Positions 7,305-11,114 of a stretch of DNA of 11,114 nt are shown piece after piece. Position numbers and translations under genes: made by a program. Positions within the stretch are counted from its first letter, which is position 1. Each line of letters opens with the position of its first letter. Origin of the DNA: Pseudomonadota bacterium (GTDB lineage: Bacteria; Pseudomonadota; Gammaproteobacteria; UBA6186; Azoamicaceae); contig JAJZUR010000050.1 of NCBI GenBank assembly GCA_021848375.1, positions 1 to 11,114 on the forward strand, in the 5' to 3' direction. Under the pieces are notes generated by a model, which saw only the letters and a program-made list of their open reading frames with translations, made no database searches and was not told where the DNA came from.

Positions 7305-8557
7305 TGGCCTTTATGCGATTATGGTCATTGATTTTTGTATTAACGCTAGCAACGGCACTTGGCGTTATCTTAAGAAAAGATCCCGGCTATGCGTTATTTT
7401 CATATGGCACATGGGCCGTTGAAATGCCGCTGTGGGTATCTGCTGTTTTATTAGTGTTTATTATCGCACTTTCTATATTTGCGATTTGGTTTATCAATGC
7501 GTTACTTTCGAGCTCTGACAAAGTCAAAAAATGGTGGAAAAAACATCAAGAAAATACGGCTCGTTTACAAACATATCGAGGATTATTAGAATTAACTGAA
7601 GGGCGTTGGCAAAAGGCGGAACGTTATTTAATTAAAAGCGCCCCGCACAGTGATACGCCATTGATTAATTATCTTTCTGCTGCAAAAGCTGCCGAAGAAG
7701 ATGGCTCACCGGAGCGGCGTGATCAATATTTACAACAAGCGTTTGATGTAAGTGCGGGCTCTGAAGTTGCTGTCCGGTTAACGCAAGCGCAATTACAATT
7801 TAAACATGGCGATTTAGAACAGAGCATTCGCAATTTACAACGCTTGCATGAAGAATCTCCCAAACATCCTAAAGTGTTACGATTACTCTGTACGTTGCAT
7901 GAAGCAAGAGGGGATTGGCAAGCGCTTTTTAAATTATTACCGACGTTACGTAAAACTCAAAGTTTACCAAAAGATGCCATCCAAAGACTCGAACAAAAAA
8001 TTTATCCTGCCCTATTGCCGGCTTACGTACAACAAGGGCTAAAATCGTTACAGCTTTTTTGGCAAGAAAGTCCGACCAGCGTACAAACCAATCCGATCAT
8101 CGTCACTTCCTATGTCAAGCTTTTGTTACAAGAAAATGCGCCGGATGAAGCAGAAAGTATACTACGAACCTTGCTCAAAAAGGGATGGAATAGAGATTTA
8201 ATCCTTTTATATGGTTTAACGCATAGTCAATCTGTTAAAAAACAACTTTCCTTTGCGGAATCGTTGTTACCCGATCATTTTCAAGATCCTGCTTTATTGT
8301 TAACCGTTGGTCGTCTATGCGCCCAAAATCAATTATGGGGAAAAGCTCGGGATTACCTCGAGAGAAGCTTATTCTTGGCGCCGAATCCCGAAACCTACGC
8401 TGAATTGGGACAACTGATGGATCAATTAGGTCAACACCAAAAACGCGATGAGTATTATAAAAAAGGCCTCATTGCGGCAACTCAGTCTAATGCTTCCCCA
8501 ACGCCCAGCGATAACCATCCAGATCTCTTTTGCGTTTCTGATGAAGATAGACTATAA
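7304..8557 (+). CDS. hemY: HemY-family inner-membrane TPR protein
   Basis: The 417-residue protein has two N-terminal membrane segments (about residues 5-22 and 41-65) joined by the hallmark loop RKDPGYALFSYG-WAVEMPLW of the HemY N-terminal domain. The rest is helical with TPR-like repeats, for example GDLEQSIRNLQRLHEESPKHPKVLRLL, here cited only by its span (about residues 168-195), and a C-terminal repeat near 345-387. It is proposed to act with the late or middle heme pathway as a scaffold; this is the proteobacterial HemY, unrelated to the Bacillus protoporphyrinogen oxidase of the same name. The stop of hemX and the ATG overlap (TAATG), implying coupling. GAGG at 7298-7301 is only 2 nt from ATG 7304 but 11 nt from the in-frame ATG at 7313, so translation may begin at Met4. 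Confidence 0.9.
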   Translation: MAFMRLWSLIFVLTLATALGVILRKDPGYALFSYGTWAVEMPLWVSAVLLVFIIALSIFAIWFINALLSSSDKVKKWWKKHQENTARLQTYRGLLELTEGRWQKAERYLIKSAPHSDTPLINYLSAAKAAEEDGSPERRDQYLQQAFDVSAGSEVAVRLTQAQLQFKHGDLEQSIRNLQRLHEESPKHPKVLRLLCTLHEARGDWQALFKLLPTLRKTQSLPKDAIQRLEQKIYPALLPAYVQQGLKSLQLFWQESPTSVQTNPIIVTSYVKLLLQENAPDEAESILRTLLKKGWNRDLILLYGLTHSQSVKKQLSFAESLLPDHFQDPALLLTVGRLCAQNQLWGKARDYLERSLFLAPNPETYAELGQLMDQLGQHQKRDEYYKKGLIAATQSNASPTPSDNHPDLFCVSDEDRL

Positions 8558-8591
8558 GTAATCTTACATACTTAAGAGACCTTGTAGGCAA

Positions 8592-9167
8592 ATGAAGCGG
8601 TTTGTAAAAGAAAATCTAACTTTAACCGTTGGGATTTCCCTCCCCATCGTATTAGTCCTTATCTTTGCCCTTGGCGCCATACTTCCTAAAAAATTGGTTT
8701 CAAACGCACAGTTTGATGTTTTATATCTCACTATGCCCTACCCTCATGATGGCGTATTACCAAGCGTCGCGGACGGAAAATTAAAAATTGCCATAACGCC
8801 CGCGGTGCGCAAAGGTAAATTACCCATGCCCCGCTTATTTCGTTTTAATGCCAAAACCCAAACTTCAACTGAACTCCCGCTAACGCTCTCTGCGGTTCCC
8901 AAGAATATTCCTAACTCAAAAAATGAATTGTTGGACATTCCTGAAATGGCGGATGTAAAAATAGATCCGAGTGCGGCCGCGCCAGACGGTTACAAAGCAG
9001 AATTTTCATCTCCGGATTCAAGCAATTTGATCTTTTTTGTCTCTAATAGTTATAAAAGAAGCCTTATTATTCAAAAAAATGATAACGTGATCAATATTGT
9101 TAACGAAACCAATAATGCCCATAGCGATAAATCCATAAAATTCATCGGGTGGATAATCCCAAAATAA
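8592..9167 (+). CDS. Single-pass membrane protein of unknown family
   Basis: I do not recognise this 191-residue protein. One strong N-terminal membrane segment (about residues 10-31, TVGISLPIVLVLIFALGAIL) follows a basic start, so the remaining 160 residues should be periplasmic, anchored like a type II membrane protein. The exported part looks beta-rich, with many Pro, no Cys and no lipobox. It starts 34 nt after hemY and ends 9 nt before the DUF2157-like gene, so it probably shares a transcript with at least the latter. DUF2157 genes are often followed or accompanied by a small GDYXXLXY membrane protein of this size and topology, but that signature motif is not visible here. AGG at 8586-8588 is close to the ATG; the ribosome site is weak. 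Confidence 0.75.
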   Translation: MKRFVKENLTLTVGISLPIVLVLIFALGAILPKKLVSNAQFDVLYLTMPYPHDGVLPSVADGKLKIAITPAVRKGKLPMPRLFRFNAKTQTSTELPLTLSAVPKNIPNSKNELLDIPEMADVKIDPSAAAPDGYKAEFSSPDSSNLIFFVSNSYKRSLIIQKNDNVINIVNETNNAHSDKSIKFIGWIIPK

Positions 9168-9170
9168 GGA
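9165..9170 (+). promoter_or_regulatory. Ribosome binding site of the DUF2157-like gene
   Basis: TAAGGA overlaps the stop codon of the preceding gene and sits 6 nt before ATG 9177, the best-placed Shine-Dalgarno in the plus-strand cluster. It supports the chosen start. Confidence 0.65.
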
Positions 9171-9176
9171 ATATCA

Positions 9177-10112
9177 ATGACGACACCGAATTCAACAAAG
9201 CATGAGGTCTTAGAAGAAATTGCAACACTAGCAATAGAACATCATCTAAGCGCAGAAGAAATAAAGTCCGCTATCCATGCTAAAAAGAACACAAAACCCA
9301 CTACTGAAACCTATATGAGATTACTTGCCTATCTTGGCGGGATCTTTATCTTTTCTGGGATCTGTATTTATATCGGTGTCTTCTGGACCTCGATGAGCGC
9401 TTTTATGAAAATTAGTTTAACACTGGGCACTGGTCTTATTCTTTATCTATTGGCAATGATTCTACCCCTCTATCATAAAAATAATGAAAATATGTTAACC
9501 CCATTATTTTTAACATCCGCTTTTTTTCAAACGGTTGGATTATTTGTTGCTTTTAACGAATTAAATGTCGGGATGGATCTGAGAGTTGGCTCATTGCTTA
9601 TATTCGGCGTCTTACTCATCCAACAATTTTTAACGTTTAGAAAAACAAAACGGGCTTCCCTGATATTTATCTCCATTTTCTTTTGGTGTGCTTTTTTAGT
9701 TACCTTCTTAGACTTGTTGCATGCCAGCGAAAAAACCATTGAAGTGTTAGTCGGATTATCTGTATTGTCTGTCGCTTATGTCTTGGATCGAAAACATTAC
9801 ACTGCAAATTCCAGTTTCTGGTACTTTATTGGTTCGGTCATATTTTTAAACGGCCTCTTTGATGTCTTAAAGAATTCCTGGTTCGAAATAGGATTCTTTG
9901 CCATTAGCGCATTGCTTATTTACTTTAGTACTTTAATTAAAAACAGAACCTTACTATTCGTCGGCACATTATCTTCATTAAGCTATATTGGATACTTTAC
10001 CAGTAAGCATTTTATGCATTCCACTGCCTGGCCGATATTGCTAGTGTTGCTTGGGATCATCTGTTTTGGAGTCGGCGTCATGGTGCTTAAAATCAGCAAA
10101 AAATATATGTAG
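9177..10112 (+). CDS. DUF2157-like polytopic inner-membrane protein
   Basis: The 311-residue protein has a soluble N-terminal helical region (residues 1-45, with LEEIATLAIEHHLSAEEIKS) and then about ten hydrophobic segments (roughly 48-69, 77-97, 107-127, 135-153, 160-180, 188-203, 212-228, 236-254, 257-274, 283-304). The layout of a short helical domain that reads like a 'go to position, use element' helix-turn-helix, followed by LLAYLGGIFIFSGICIYIG and FW, matches the DUF2157 family of predicted membrane proteins. Function of that family is unknown; no transporter signature or catalytic motif is visible. It lies 9 nt after the unknown membrane protein, suggesting a two-gene module. Its stop is 3 bp from the stop of the convergent gene. 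Confidence 0.75.
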   Translation: MTTPNSTKHEVLEEIATLAIEHHLSAEEIKSAIHAKKNTKPTTETYMRLLAYLGGIFIFSGICIYIGVFWTSMSAFMKISLTLGTGLILYLLAMILPLYHKNNENMLTPLFLTSAFFQTVGLFVAFNELNVGMDLRVGSLLIFGVLLIQQFLTFRKTKRASLIFISIFFWCAFLVTFLDLLHASEKTIEVLVGLSVLSVAYVLDRKHYTANSSFWYFIGSVIFLNGLFDVLKNSWFEIGFFAISALLIYFSTLIKNRTLLFVGTLSSLSYIGYFTSKHFMHSTAWPILLVLLGIICFGVGVMVLKISKKYM

Positions 10113-10146
10113 CTCCTAAGAATATTTATATAATTTTTGTTTAAGC
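10085..10146. terminator. AT-rich imperfect inverted repeat at the convergent gene junction
   Basis: GCTTAAA (10085-10091) pairs perfectly with TTTAAGC (10140-10146). Inside these arms, A6-TATAT (10098-10108) pairs with ATATAATTTTT (10128-10138) with one mismatch. The structure spans both stop codons, which are 3 bp apart, so there is no other space for terminators. It could be a weak bidirectional terminator, but the stem is AT-rich and interrupted by an unpaired ATCAGC, so the call is tentative. Confidence 0.3.
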
Positions 10147-11114
10147 GCCTTTAACTTTCCTATATTTCCTTCGAGCTCATCTATTTGATGGCAAGATAAC
10201 TGTTGAACCATTTGCTTTTTTAACGTGGAATATGCTAGAAATGTTTTCCGAATAGTTGCTCCTTTATACCAAGCCACTAGTTTTATCGCTGCCTTCTTTT
10301 GTTTCTCAATTTGTTCCTTAATTTGTTTTTCTTTTTCAACTTGATTTTCCTTTTGATATTCCCCTAAATAAAGCGGAAATTTATTTTGTAACCCATGTTG
10401 AATATCAAGTTCGGTCGGCAGTCTTACCAGATGCGCATCAAATGTTTTTAGTGGGTTTTTCTGAAGAAACTGCGTTATTCCTGCTACATAGTTAGGCACT
10501 GATAACTTAAGCTCCATATCTTTATTATAGGAAGGCCAATATTTTTGGGTTTCAAAAAATGGAATAAGCACTCTTTCTTCCGTTAGGGAAACTGGATACA
10601 CTGACGCTTTCGGAAATATTGATTTAACCACATCCATTAATGATTGTGCACAAATAATGCCGATAATGTTATCCGCAGAAATGCCAGAAGTTAATCTTTT
10701 TTCCTCAAAAACGACAGCATCAATGTCTTTTGGATAGACACCTTTTGCCACACCTTTGAAATTTTCTATTGGCTTTAAAATCAGAAAAATTGATTTTTCC
10801 GCTCGCTTGGCAAATTCTAATTGGAGTGAACTGGCTTTTTCCTTAGATGAACCACCTGCTAATAAGGATGGAACTAGTTTATATTCACGTTCTAAAGCAA
10901 TTGGAAATGCACCTGCTGATTCTTGAAATATTAAATCCCTCAGTTTATATTTCAGATCAAAACGAGGGGATTTGGCTAATTCCATGTAATTAACACATAG
11001 TTGACTGATGGCATTATTCGCAAGCTGCCCAAAAGTAGTATTATTAAAACTCACGCCAAACAATCCATTAAGAGACGAATCCGCTGACCCAATGCAAGGT
11101 TTATTGAGCTTTTC
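10116..11114 (-). CDS. 5'-partial gene: putative effector-like protein with coiled coil and IQ-like motif
   Basis: The frame is open from the window edge to a TAG at 10116-10118, giving 332 visible residues; the true start lies outside. A TTG at 11061-11063 is the first possible internal start but has no reason to be used. Residue numbers here count from that TTG. Residues 1-235 are a soluble mixed region I do not recognise (for example DIDAVVFEEKRLTSGISADN). Residues about 236-258 are Lys/Glu/Gln-rich and likely coiled coil. They run straight into AAIKLVAWYKGATIRKTF (258-275), which fits the IQ calmodulin-binding consensus except that Gln is Val. A second helix (276-315) ends in KLYKYS. There is no membrane segment. 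An IQ-like motif in a bacterial protein suggests a secreted effector, but this is inference; it could also be a large cytoplasmic protein. Confidence 0.8.
   Translation of the reverse strand, partial: EKLNKPCIGSADSSLNGLFGVSFNNTTFGQLANNAISQLCVNYMELAKSPRFDLKYKLRDLIFQESAGAFPIALEREYKLVPSLLAGGSSKEKASSLQLEFAKRAEKSIFLILKPIENFKGVAKGVYPKDIDAVVFEEKRLTSGISADNIIGIICAQSLMDVVKSIFPKASVYPVSLTEERVLIPFFETQKYWPSYNKDMELKLSVPNYVAGITQFLQKNPLKTFDAHLVRLPTELDIQHGLQNKFPLYLGEYQKENQVEKEKQIKEQIEKQKKAAIKLVAWYKGATIRKTFLAYSTLKKQMVQQLSCHQIDELEGNIGKLKALKQKLYKYS
10239..10280 (-). other. IQ-like (calmodulin-binding type) motif
   Basis: The encoded LVAWYKGATIRKTF matches the consensus [ILV]Q-x3-[RK]G-x3-[RK]-x2-[hydrophobic] at Leu1, Lys6, Gly7, Arg11 and Phe14; only the Gln at position 2 is changed (Val). 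The preceding AAIK and the Trp at position 4 are also typical of eukaryotic IQ repeats (AAIKIQAWWRG type). A charged coiled coil immediately upstream gives a myosin-neck-like layout. Confidence 0.5.

Noticed and set aside
8592..9167. GDYXXLXY-family partner of DUF2157
   Set aside because: Size and topology fit, but after the membrane segment I find only FDVLYL, not the GDYxxLxY motif, so family assignment is not supported.
10660..10715. ADP-ribosyltransferase-like segment (FEEKRLTSGISADNIIGI) in the right-end gene
   Set aside because: It recalls the E-x-E/'IPPENI' tail of some toxin transferases, but no matching Arg and Ser-Thr-Ser motifs could be placed upstream, so the resemblance is too thin.

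Overview
The window looks like a piece of chromosome from a low-to-moderate GC gammaproteobacterium, most plausibly a host-associated member of the Legionellales (Legionella/Coxiella/Berkiella-like). The main pointers are a hemC-hemD-hemX-hemY operon in the order typical of gammaproteobacteria, a large Gly-rich autotransporter, and a partial gene whose C-terminus carries a coiled coil followed by a eukaryotic-type IQ-like motif. The lineage is inferred from this gene content; no rRNA or tRNA gene is present to confirm it.

Layout. Positions 1-125 are a short GC-rich non-coding stretch with degenerate repeats, lying 3' of the first gene. Positions 126-4604 (minus strand) encode a 1492-residue autotransporter: signal peptide, Gly-rich beta-helix passenger, strand-repeat region, linker and a C-terminal outer-membrane barrel. 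A 161-bp divergent intergenic region (4605-4765) separates it from a compact plus-strand cluster: hemC (4766-5686), hemD (5674-6423), hemX (6423-7304) and hemY (7304-8557), with overlaps of 13, 1 and 1 nt. A single-pass membrane protein of unknown family (8592-9167) and a DUF2157-like polytopic membrane protein (9177-10112) follow closely and may share the transcript. The last gene (minus strand, 10116 to the window edge) converges on the DUF2157-like gene with 3 bp between stop codons and is cut off at its 5' end.

How the genes work together. HemC polymerises four porphobilinogens to hydroxymethylbilane and HemD cyclises it to uroporphyrinogen III. HemX and HemY are the membrane-anchored partners usually encoded with them. 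The autotransporter and the IQ-motif gene are candidate host-interaction genes flanking this housekeeping operon.

The most notable observation is in HemC. It aligns without gaps to the E. coli enzyme through its active-site motifs, yet the cysteine that covalently carries the dipyrromethane cofactor is a serine (Ser241), and one of the paired substrate/cofactor-binding arginines is a threonine (Thr130). The second is the IQ-like motif in the partial gene at the right end. No CRISPR array, insertion sequence, integrase, tRNA or rRNA was seen.
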